A stretch of DNA of 17,647 bases from CAIYZT01 sp052387855 (lineage in GTDB: Bacteria > Pseudomonadota > Alphaproteobacteria > Rhodobacterales > Rhodobacteraceae): NCBI GenBank assembly GCA_052387855.1, contig JBQTIT010000078.1, forward strand, positions 1-17,647. The letters run 5' to 3'. The notes under the pieces are model-generated. The model was not told where the DNA came from, searched no databases, and saw only the letters and a program-made list of their open reading frames with translations. A program made the translations under genes and the position numbers. Numbering within the stretch: the stretch's first letter is position 1; every line of letters begins with the position of its first letter. Shown piece after piece: positions 1 through 5,773 of the stretch.

Positions 1-263
1 CCCGCCCCGGACGTGATCCGGGGCCCCGGGTCAGGCCCGGGGCGGGGATGGAGTTCTCGGGCGGGAGCTCGACCGAGCCGGTCCGACGCGACGGGCAACC
101 CGACCACCCCCGCCCCGGTCTTGATCCGGGGCCCCGGGTAAGGCCCGGGGCGGGGTGTGGGTTATAGGGCGGGACCTCGACCTTGCCGGTCCGCAGCGAC
201 GGGCCATCCTACAAATCCCGCCCCGGACGTGATCCGGGGCCCCGGGTCAGGCCCGGGGCGGGG
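1..263. repeat. Three-copy tandem repeat, 108-bp period, with 47-bp quasi-palindromic cores
   Basis: Cores lie at 1-47, 109-155 and 217-263, so the period is exactly 108 bp. The first and third cores are identical; the second differs at three positions. The 61-bp stretches between cores (48-108 and 156-216) also align without gaps, for example GCGGGAGCTC at 61-70 against GCGGGACCTC at 169-178, so the repeated unit is the whole 108 bp. Each core can fold as two adjacent 7-bp hairpins (CCCCGGA/TCCGGGG, then CCCCGGG/CCCGGGG) or as one long imperfect hairpin. Cores of this CCCCGG..GATCCGGGG type are, to my knowledge, common REP-like intergenic elements in alphaproteobacteria. The repeat may continue left of the window. 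Confidence 0.9.
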
Positions 264-427
264 TTTGGGCGAAAGGGTGATGCCGCTCCGGGCAGCCTTG
301 CCCGGCGAAGGGGCCGCGACCGGGGCAAGGAATGGTTCCGGCACTTCACGCAAACATCAGGATCGCAAATCGCGTTTCAGCGCGGCGAGGGGCCGCGATT
401 TGCGATTCCCTTCAAGCCTGAATGGCT
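264..427. other. Non-coding stretch between repeat and L,D-transpeptidase gene
   Basis: No credible gene is seen here; the short open frames lack ribosome binding sites and family resemblance. It holds a small hairpin CCGGGCA/TGCCCGG at 288-305 with a 4-nt loop. An alternative overlapping pairing is CCTTGCCC (296-303) with GGGCAAGG (323-330). A larger inverted repeat at 362-406 is listed separately. The first bases after repeat copy 3 weakly resemble the inter-core spacer, suggesting a decayed partial unit. Confidence 0.6.
362..406 (-). terminator. Probable terminator hairpin downstream of the L,D-transpeptidase gene
   Basis: A perfect 13-bp inverted repeat pairs ATCGCAAATCGCG (362-374) with CGCGATTTGCGAT (394-406) around a 19-nt loop. 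It begins about 20 nt beyond the minus-strand stop codon at 428. No clear run of T follows the stem on the minus strand, so termination may need Rho, or the hairpin may protect the 3' end of the mRNA. Confidence 0.5.
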
Positions 428-1201
428 CTAGTCAAAAACCGGCGGCGGCAGGATGGTGATCGGCGGGATGACCACGACCGGCGGCACTTCGGGCGGCTTG
501 GGTTGTGGCGGCGGCAGGTTCAGCCCCTTGGGCATCGAGCCGTCGGCGTTCAGCACGATCACCTTGGCGCCATCCTCGACCCGGGCATAAAGGTCGATCA
601 CGTCCTGATTGATCATGCGGATGCAGCCCGACGAGGCGTTGCGCCCGATCGAGAACCATTCCGGCGTGCCGTGGATGCGATAGCCATAATCCACGCCGTC
701 CGTGGTCAGATAAAGCGCCCGCGCGCCCAGCGGGTTGGTCAGGCCGCCGGGCTGGCCGTCCTTCCACTTTTCCAGCTTGGGATCGCGGAGGATCATCTCT
801 TCGGGCGGGGTCCATTCCGGCCAGGTCTTGCGCTCGGTGATCAGCGCCTCGCCCGACCATTCAAAACCCGCCCGACCGACCGCGATGCCATACCGCAGCG
901 CCTGATTGCGGCCGGTGACCAGGTACAGATGCTTGTCGGCCGGGTTGATGATGACCGTGCCCTTGGGCTGGTCGGTCTCGAAATAGACCGTCTGGCGCTG
1001 GTACTGGTCGGGAACCTTTTCCACCGGAACCGCCGGCACCACCAGCCCCGCATCCTCGATCGAGGCATAGGCGCTGTCGGGGGCCAGTTCCGGCGCCGGC
1101 GGCTCGGCCAGGCCGGCCTTGATCAGGGCAGGGTCCGGCACGCAGGCGGACAGCAACAGCCCGCCCAGCAGGAACAGGCAAACGGAACGCGGAAACGGCA
1201 T
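428..1201 (-). CDS. L,D-transpeptidase (YkuD domain) lipoprotein
   Basis: The 257-residue product is predicted to form or remodel 3-3 peptidoglycan cross-links, or to attach proteins to peptidoglycan, in the periplasm. A hydrophobic N-terminus ends in a lipobox LSAC with Cys20 as the lipidated residue, so it should be membrane-anchored. The YkuD domain spans roughly residues 70-218 and carries the catalytic signature: HGTPEWFSIG with His177, then SSGCIRM with Cys193 as nucleophile. After the domain comes a proline-rich tail (about 228-257, 13 prolines in 30 residues). The ATG at 1201 is preceded by GAGGA about 8 nt upstream, which supports this start. It lies 116 nt downstream of kynA on the same strand and has its own candidate promoter, so it is probably a separate transcription unit. 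Family assignment is firm; the exact enzymatic role is inferred. Confidence 0.93.
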   Translation of the reverse strand: MPFPRSVCLFLLGGLLLSACVPDPALIKAGLAEPPAPELAPDSAYASIEDAGLVVPAVPVEKVPDQYQRQTVYFETDQPKGTVIINPADKHLYLVTGRNQALRYGIAVGRAGFEWSGEALITERKTWPEWTPPEEMILRDPKLEKWKDGQPGGLTNPLGARALYLTTDGVDYGYRIHGTPEWFSIGRNASSGCIRMINQDVIDLYARVEDGAKVIVLNADGSMPKGLNLPPPQPKPPEVPPVVVIPPITILPPPVFD

Positions 1202-1261
1202 TGATCAATCCTCGAGTATGCGCAAACGGGACGGAAACCCGCCCGAACTTGGTTTCGCGGC

Positions 1262-1290
1262 AGGCTAGTCCAGCCGTCCGGCGGGGTCAA
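1262..1290 (-). promoter_or_regulatory. Candidate sigma-70 promoter for the L,D-transpeptidase gene
   Basis: On the minus strand TTGACC (1290-1285) is followed after exactly 17 nt by TAGCCT (1267-1262). The predicted transcript would start near 1255, leaving about 50 nt of leader before the ATG at 1201. The same -10 hexamer TAGCCT recurs in the predicted kynU promoter. Found by eye only. Confidence 0.42.
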
Positions 1291-1317
1291 ATCACGGCTG
1301 CGCCATGGAAAATTCTG

Positions 1318-2151
1318 TCACAGTGTGGTGCGCAGATGCCAGAGTTCGGGGAAAAGCTCCACCTCCAGCATGCGCCGCAGGTACGATACCCCGCCCGTTC
1401 CGCCCGTGCCGCGCTTGAGCCCGATGATCCGCTCGACCGTGGTGACATGGTTGAACCGCCAGCGGCGGAAGTAATCCTCGAAGTCCACCAGCTTTTCGGC
1501 CAGCTCATAGGCCTCCCAATGGCGGGAAGGATCGCGGTAGACCATCTCCCAGGCGGCGCGCACGGCATCGTCCGCCACCCAGGGCTGCGAAAGATCGCGC
1601 GACAGGATGGCCTGCGGCACCGGCAGCCCGGCGCGCGCCAGATGCCGCAGCGCCTCGTCATAAAGCGAGGGGCGGGCAAGCTCGGCCTCCAGCAGCGCCA
1701 GGATTTCCGGGCGGTGGGCGTGGGGGCGCAGCATGGCGGGGTTGCGGTTGCCGACGGCATATTCGATCAGCCGGTACTGGTGCGACTGGAACCCCGAGGA
1801 CTGGCCCAGCCCCTCGCGAAAGGTGGTGTAGTCCGACGGCGTCATGGTGCGCAGCACGTCCCAGGCGCTGTTGAGCTGTTCAAAGATGCGCGCGATGCGC
1901 GAGAGCATCTTGAACGCCTCGCGCAGGCGGCCCGCCGCGATGGCGGCGCGGGCGCTGTCCATCTCGTGCAGCGCCAGTTTCATCCACAGCTCCGACGTCT
2001 GGTGCTGGATGATGAACAGCATCTCGTCATGCGCGCCCGTCAGGGGCGCCTGCGCGGTCAGGATGCTGCCAAGGTGCAGATAGTCGCCATAGGACATGCG
2101 CCCGTCAAAGGACATCTGCGCGCCCTCGCGGGCAGGGTCGTAGGTGGTCAT
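1318..2151 (-). CDS. kynA: Tryptophan 2,3-dioxygenase
   Basis: Heme enzyme that opens the indole ring of L-tryptophan with O2 to give N-formylkynurenine, the first step of the kynurenine pathway; cytosolic. The 277-residue length is normal for bacterial members. The substrate-site block HDEMLFIIQHQTSELWMK covers residues 41-58, with Phe46 and His50 matching the Phe and His that contact tryptophan in characterised enzymes. Arg127 (HQYRLIEY) matches the carboxylate-binding arginine, and His235 in FNHVTTVERIIG is the proximal heme ligand. The glycine-rich loop KRGTGGTGG follows. The ATG at 2151 has AGGAAAGATC just before it. It is the last gene of a kynU-GNAT-kynA operon. All key residues are present, so activity is expected. 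Confidence 0.97.
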   Translation of the reverse strand: MTTYDPAREGAQMSFDGRMSYGDYLHLGSILTAQAPLTGAHDEMLFIIQHQTSELWMKLALHEMDSARAAIAAGRLREAFKMLSRIARIFEQLNSAWDVLRTMTPSDYTTFREGLGQSSGFQSHQYRLIEYAVGNRNPAMLRPHAHRPEILALLEAELARPSLYDEALRHLARAGLPVPQAILSRDLSQPWVADDAVRAAWEMVYRDPSRHWEAYELAEKLVDFEDYFRRWRFNHVTTVERIIGLKRGTGGTGGVSYLRRMLEVELFPELWHLRTTL

Positions 2152-2195
2152 GATCTTTCCTCATGTTGAACCGGAGTGAAGCGCCGTGGGGGGCT

Positions 2196-2297
2196 TCAAT
2201 GCCGGCTCAGCACCGACAGGCTGCCCAGGGTGCGCCACAGGCAGGCCCAGCCCGAGGGGCGGCAGAGGGGCAGGGCGCGGGTGCTTTGCGGGGTCAT
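2196..2297 (-). CDS. Possible small ORF (33 codons) between the GNAT gene and kynA
   Basis: I do not recognise this product; it is a candidate only. An ATG at 2297 opens a 33-codon frame ending in TGA at 2198-2196, filling most of the 153-nt gap between the GNAT stop and kynA. By hand count 31 of 33 third codon positions are G or C (about 94%), against about 61% and 70% at positions one and two, the bias expected of coding sequence in this genome. It begins about 8 nt after the GNAT stop, so it could be translated by coupling, but no good Shine-Dalgarno sequence is visible. The peptide contains two tryptophans (Trp17 and Trp21) in GWACLWRTLG. A short open frame can also arise by chance in GC-rich DNA. 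Confidence 0.33.
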   Translation of the reverse strand: MTPQSTRALPLCRPSGWACLWRTLGSLSVLSRH

Positions 2298-2304
2298 GGC
2301 GCCA

Positions 2305-2775
2305 TCATGCCAGATCGCGCGACATCAGGAAACGCTCGTAATGCACCCCGCCGGTCGAGACGAAATCCTCGGTCCCGTCCAGGGTCCAGCCCTGCTTTTC
2401 CAGGAACCGGCGCGAATAGTGGCTGGCGTGAACCGTCAGGCGCGTCAGGCCGGCGGCGCGGGCGTGGAGTTCCAGCACGCGGTAGATCGCCAGCGCGTGG
2501 CCGCGCCCCATCACCTCGGGCAGGCAAAAGGCCATGTCGAGATAGCCGGTCCTGTCCAGTGCCATGAATCCGGTGATGCGGCCGGCCTCTTCGCTGACCC
2601 AGCAATCCTGCCCGGCGCGGGGGTCGGGGGTCGACAGGTCGGGCACGGGGCTCTTGGCCCAGTCGCGGCGCTGCTCTTCGGAATAGACGCCCGCCGCGCC
2701 CTCGCGCACCGCGCGATAATAGACGCCGGTGATGGCGGCGCGGTCCTGCGGGCGATAGGGGCGGACGGTGATCAT
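2305..2775 (-). CDS. GNAT-family N-acetyltransferase
   Basis: A 156-residue single-domain protein of the Gcn5-related acetyltransferase fold. N-terminal MITVRPYRPQDRAAI is the typical first strand and helix. The middle has the strand ITGFMALDRTGYLDMAFCLPE, which leads into the acetyl-CoA pyrophosphate-binding region MGRGHALAIYRVLE. The C-terminal part SHYSRRFLEKQGW is the usual helix-turn-strand of the fold. Its ATG at 2775 overlaps the kynU stop in an ATGA arrangement, so it is translationally coupled to kynU and cotranscribed with kynA. The substrate is unknown. Its place between kynU and kynA suggests a tryptophan- or kynurenine-derived amine or anthranilate-related compound, but that is inference. 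It is not a kynurenine formamidase. Confidence 0.88.
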   Translation of the reverse strand: MITVRPYRPQDRAAITGVYYRAVREGAAGVYSEEQRRDWAKSPVPDLSTPDPRAGQDCWVSEEAGRITGFMALDRTGYLDMAFCLPEVMGRGHALAIYRVLELHARAAGLTRLTVHASHYSRRFLEKQGWTLDGTEDFVSTGGVHYERFLMSRDLA

Positions 2776-3965
2776 GTGACCTTTTTGCGGGTCTTGTAGT
2801 CGGGGCTGTCCCAGAGGGATTTCGCCATGACCTCGGCCAGGACCGCCACCGCCCGGTCCACGTCCTGCGCATCGATGAACAGCGGGGTAAAGCCAAAGCG
2901 GATGATGTCCGGCGCGCGGAAGTCGCCGACCACGTCGCGCGCGATCAGCGCCTGCATGATGGCATAGCCCTCGGGGTGGCGGAACGACACCTGGCTGCCG
3001 CGCTGCTCGTGCGCGCGGGGGGTTGCGAGCGTCAGGGTCGGGCAGGCGGCCTCGACCCCGGCGATGAAGCGGTCGGTCAGGGCCAGGCTGGCGCGGCGCA
3101 GGTCGGCCATGTCGACCCGGTCCCAGATGTCGAGCGAGGCTTCGAGCGCGGCCAGTTGCAGGATCGGCGGCGTGCCGACGCGCATCCGCTCGGCCCCGAC
3201 GGCCGGGCGATAGTCCAGGTCAAAGGCAAAGGGCGCATCGTGGCCCTGCCAGCCCGAAAGGGCCGGGCGGGCACGGTCCTGATGGCGCGGCGCAACATAG
3301 ACAAAGGCCGGCCCGCCCGGGCCGGAGTTGAGGTACTTGTAGGTGCAGCCGCAGGCGAAATCCGCCCCCGCCCCGGCCAGATCGACCGGCAGCGCGCCTG
3401 CCGAATGCGCCAGGTCCCAGACGGTCAGCGCGCCCATCTCGTGCGCCCGCGCCGTGATCGCGGCCATGTCGTGCCGGCGCCCGGTGCGATAGTCGACCTC
3501 GGTGATCAGGGTCACCGCGACGGTCTCGTCGATGGCGTCCATCACCTCTTCGGGCGCGACGATCTTCAGATTGTAGCCGGGGCCAAGCGTGCGGCACAGT
3601 CCCTGCGCCATGTACAGGTCTGACGGAAAATTGCCGCTGTCCGACAGGATCACACGGCGCGGCGCGTTCATCTCAAGCGCCGAGGCAAGGGCCTGATAGA
3701 CCTTGATCGACAGCGTGTCGCCCATGGCGATGCTGCCGGGCTCCGCCCCCACCAGCCGCGCGATGCGGTTGCCCACCGCCATCGGCTTGTCCATCCAGCC
3801 GGCGCGGTTCCAGCCGGTGATCAGCATCTCGCCCCATTCCTGCGCGACCGTCTGCGCCACCCGCGCCGGCGCCGACCGCGGCAGCGGGCCGAGCGAGTTG
3901 CCGTCAAGATAGGTCAGGCCCGCAGGCAGGTGGAACAGCGCCTTGGTGGCAGCGAAATCGGTCAT
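2772..3965 (-). CDS. kynU: Kynureninase
   Basis: PLP-dependent hydrolase that splits L-kynurenine to anthranilate and L-alanine (or 3-hydroxykynurenine to 3-hydroxyanthranilate); cytosolic. The product has 397 residues, typical of the family. It begins with LTYLDGNSLGPLP, the conserved N-terminal motif. SDSGNFPSDLYMAQG lies at about 109-122. The cofactor-binding WDLAHSAGALP (183-193) contains the PLP-ring aspartate Asp184, and Lys210 in TYKYLNSGPGG forms the Schiff base. The reading frame stays open far upstream, but the start is placed at the ATG at 3965 because GGAG lies about 6 nt before it and homology begins there. It is the first gene of the operon and divergent from pntA. The promoter and palindrome at 4010-4046 probably control it. 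Confidence 0.96.
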   Translation of the reverse strand: MTDFAATKALFHLPAGLTYLDGNSLGPLPRSAPARVAQTVAQEWGEMLITGWNRAGWMDKPMAVGNRIARLVGAEPGSIAMGDTLSIKVYQALASALEMNAPRRVILSDSGNFPSDLYMAQGLCRTLGPGYNLKIVAPEEVMDAIDETVAVTLITEVDYRTGRRHDMAAITARAHEMGALTVWDLAHSAGALPVDLAGAGADFACGCTYKYLNSGPGGPAFVYVAPRHQDRARPALSGWQGHDAPFAFDLDYRPAVGAERMRVGTPPILQLAALEASLDIWDRVDMADLRRASLALTDRFIAGVEAACPTLTLATPRAHEQRGSQVSFRHPEGYAIMQALIARDVVGDFRAPDIIRFGFTPLFIDAQDVDRAVAVLAEVMAKSLWDSPDYKTRKKVT

Positions 3966-4009
3966 CGGGGGCTCCATCCGGGGGCAGCGGGGCGCCCGCC
4001 TTGGCCGGC

Positions 4010-4039
4010 AGGCTATCACCGTGCCGACAGAAGTTTCAA
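4010..4039 (-). promoter_or_regulatory. Candidate sigma-70 promoter of the kyn operon
   Basis: On the minus strand TTGAAA (4039-4034) is separated by 18 nt from TAGCCT (4015-4010). This predicts a start near 4003 and a leader of about 38 nt before the kynU ATG. The -35 hexamer overlaps the palindrome at 4035-4046, which is what one would expect of a repressed promoter. Confidence 0.42.
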
Positions 4040-4046
4040 GCTTGAA
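4035..4046. promoter_or_regulatory. Palindromic operator candidate TTCAAGCTTGAA
   Basis: A perfect 12-bp palindrome, TTCAAGCTTGAA, lies in the kynU-pntA divergent spacer. It is AT-richer than its surroundings and overlaps the predicted kynU -35 box. TTCAAG-type inverted repeats are typical of dimeric MarR-family operators, so a repressor of that kind is one possibility. No regulator gene is encoded in the window. The identity of the regulator is inference. Confidence 0.45.
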
Positions 4047-4105
4047 GTTTTTCGGCCCCTCCCCGACGCGGCGACATGCCCCAAGAAGGGCGGGGCGCAA
4101 AGCGG

Positions 4106-4133
4106 TTGCATGTGTGACCGCCTTGGGCATTAT
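4106..4133 (+). promoter_or_regulatory. Weak candidate promoter for pntAB
   Basis: TTGCAT (4106-4111) and CATTAT (4128-4133) are spaced by 16 nt, giving a start near 4140 and a leader of about 48 nt before the pntA GTG. The -10 sits in a small palindrome, GGCATTATGCC (4126-4136). Both hexamers are only moderate matches. Confidence 0.3.
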
Positions 4134-4187
4134 GCCAGTGCAGAATTTGCGATCCGGCGGCCAGGGGCCCGGACAAAGGGGGGACCG

Positions 4188-5762
4188 GTGAAAATTGGCG
4201 CATTGAGAGAGGTTTTCGACGGTGAGAACCGGGTTGCGATGACGCCCGATTCGGCGCTGCAACTGCAAAAGCTGGGCCATTCCTGCTGCATCCAGGCCGG
4301 GGCGGGGGCGCGGGCCGGGTTTTCGGATGCCGCCTATGCCGCTGCCGGGGTCGAGGTGTTGCCCGGCGCGGGCGAGGTGATGGGCGCGGCCGATGTCCTG
4401 GTCAAGGTGCGCGGCCCCGAATTGGCCGAGGCCGAGGCGCTGCGCGAGGGGCAGACGCTGATCAGCTTTTTCTGGCCGGCGCAGAACCCCGAGCTCTTGC
4501 ACGCGGCCAGCACGCGCGGCGCCACCGTCGTCGCGATGGACATGGTCCCCCGCATCAGCCGGGCGCAGAAGATGGACGCGCTGTCGTCGATGGCCAACAT
4601 CGCGGGCTATCGCGCGGTGATCGAGGCGGGGGCGAACTTTGGCCGCTTCTTCACCGGCCAGGTGACGGCGGCGGGCAAGGTGCCCCCGGCCAAGGTGCTG
4701 ATCGTCGGGGCGGGCGTGGCGGGCCTGGCGGCGGTCGGCACGGCCGTCAGCCTGGGCGCCATCGTGCACGCCTTTGACGTGCGCCCCGAGGTTGCCGAGC
4801 AGATCGAGAGCATGGGGGCGAACTTCGTCTTTCTGGACTTCGCCGAGACGGCCCAGGACGGCGCGGCCACGGGCGGCTATGCGGCGCCCTCGTCCCCCGA
4901 ATTCCGTGAGGCGCAGCTTGCCAAGTTCCGCGAGCTGGCGCCCGAGATGGACATCGTCATCACCACCGCGCTGATCCCCGGCCGCCCGGCGCCCAAGCTC
5001 TGGACCGCCGACATGGTGGCGATGATGAAGCCCGGATCGGTGATCATCGACCTTGCGGCCGAGCGGGGCGGCAACTGCGATCTGACCGTCGCCGATACCA
5101 GGGTGGTCAGCGACAACGGCGTGACCATCGTCGGCTACACCGATTTCCCCAGCCGGATGGCGGCGCAGGCCAGCACGCTTTATTCGACCAATATCCGGCA
5201 CATGCTGACCGATCTGACACCAAAGAAGGATGGCGTCATCCACCACAACATGGACGATGACGTCATTCGCGGCGCCACGGTCACCCATGCCGGCGCCGTG
5301 ACCTTTCCGCCGCCGCCGCCCAGGATCGCGGCCATCGCGGTGCAAAAGCCCAAGGAAAAGGTCAAGGAGCCGACGCCCGAAGAGCGCCGCGCCGCCGAGG
5401 CGGCCGCCTTTGCCGCGCAGACCCGCAGCCAGGTGACGCTGCTGGCCGTTGGCGGCGCGCTGATGCTGCTCGCGGGGCTCTACGCCCCGGCCAGCTTCAT
5501 GAGCCACTTCATCGTCTTCGTGCTGTCGGTGTTCATCGGCTTCCAGGTGATCTGGAACGTCAGCCACAGCCTGCACACGCCGCTGATGGCGGTGACCAAC
5601 GCCATCTCGTCCATCATCATCCTGGGCGCGCTGATGCAGATCGGGTCCGGAAGCTGGCTGGTGACGGTGCTTGCCGCCGCTTCGGTCTTCATGGCCGGGA
5701 TCAACATCTTCGGCGGTTTCATGGTCACGCGGCGCATGCTCGCCATGTTTCAAAAGTCGTAA
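4188..5762 (+). CDS. pntA: NAD(P) transhydrogenase subunit alpha
   Basis: Alpha subunit of the inner-membrane proton-translocating transhydrogenase, which uses the proton gradient to drive hydride transfer from NADH to NADP+. The product has 524 residues. The NAD(H)-binding domain covers about 1-380, with the signature VPRISRAQKMDALSSMANIA (120-139), a Rossmann loop GAGVAGLAAVG (174-184) and the mobile-loop region YTDFPSRMAAQAS. A charged, Ala/Glu-rich linker (about 388-412) leads to four predicted membrane helices (about 416-432, 437-455, 466-486, 489-513). This is the fused alpha chain, unlike the split PntAA/PntAB of Rhodospirillum. The start is GTG at 4188, where homology begins (KIGALREVF), after a GGGGGA ribosome binding site. 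The frame is open upstream but has no better start. pntB follows 11 nt later. Confidence 0.97.
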   Translation: MKIGALREVFDGENRVAMTPDSALQLQKLGHSCCIQAGAGARAGFSDAAYAAAGVEVLPGAGEVMGAADVLVKVRGPELAEAEALREGQTLISFFWPAQNPELLHAASTRGATVVAMDMVPRISRAQKMDALSSMANIAGYRAVIEAGANFGRFFTGQVTAAGKVPPAKVLIVGAGVAGLAAVGTAVSLGAIVHAFDVRPEVAEQIESMGANFVFLDFAETAQDGAATGGYAAPSSPEFREAQLAKFRELAPEMDIVITTALIPGRPAPKLWTADMVAMMKPGSVIIDLAAERGGNCDLTVADTRVVSDNGVTIVGYTDFPSRMAAQASTLYSTNIRHMLTDLTPKKDGVIHHNMDDDVIRGATVTHAGAVTFPPPPPRIAAIAVQKPKEKVKEPTPEERRAAEAAAFAAQTRSQVTLLAVGGALMLLAGLYAPASFMSHFIVFVLSVFIGFQVIWNVSHSLHTPLMAVTNAISSIIILGALMQIGSGSWLVTVLAAASVFMAGINIFGGFMVTRRMLAMFQKS

Positions 5763-5773
5763 GGGGGCACCGC

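Noticed and set aside
1..263. CRISPR array suggested by three regularly spaced repeats
   Set aside because: The 47-bp repeats are quasi-palindromes and the 61-bp 'spacers' are similar to each other, unlike CRISPR spacers. No cas gene is present.
157..459. Short plus-strand frames over the repeat region
   Set aside because: They run through palindromic repeats, have Pro/Gly/Arg-rich translations, lack ribosome binding sites and have no family resemblance.
3930..4187. N-terminal extension of PntA to an upstream start
   Set aside because: The extension overlaps the kynU start and the promoter region. Homology begins at KIGALREVF, and a GTG with a purine-rich ribosome binding site lies right there.
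3966..5753. Open reading frame on the minus strand running from kynU through the antisense of pntA
   Set aside because: It is stop-free only because of GC codon bias opposite pntA. Its translation is His/Arg/Gly-rich with no domain, while pntA on the other strand has every family motif.
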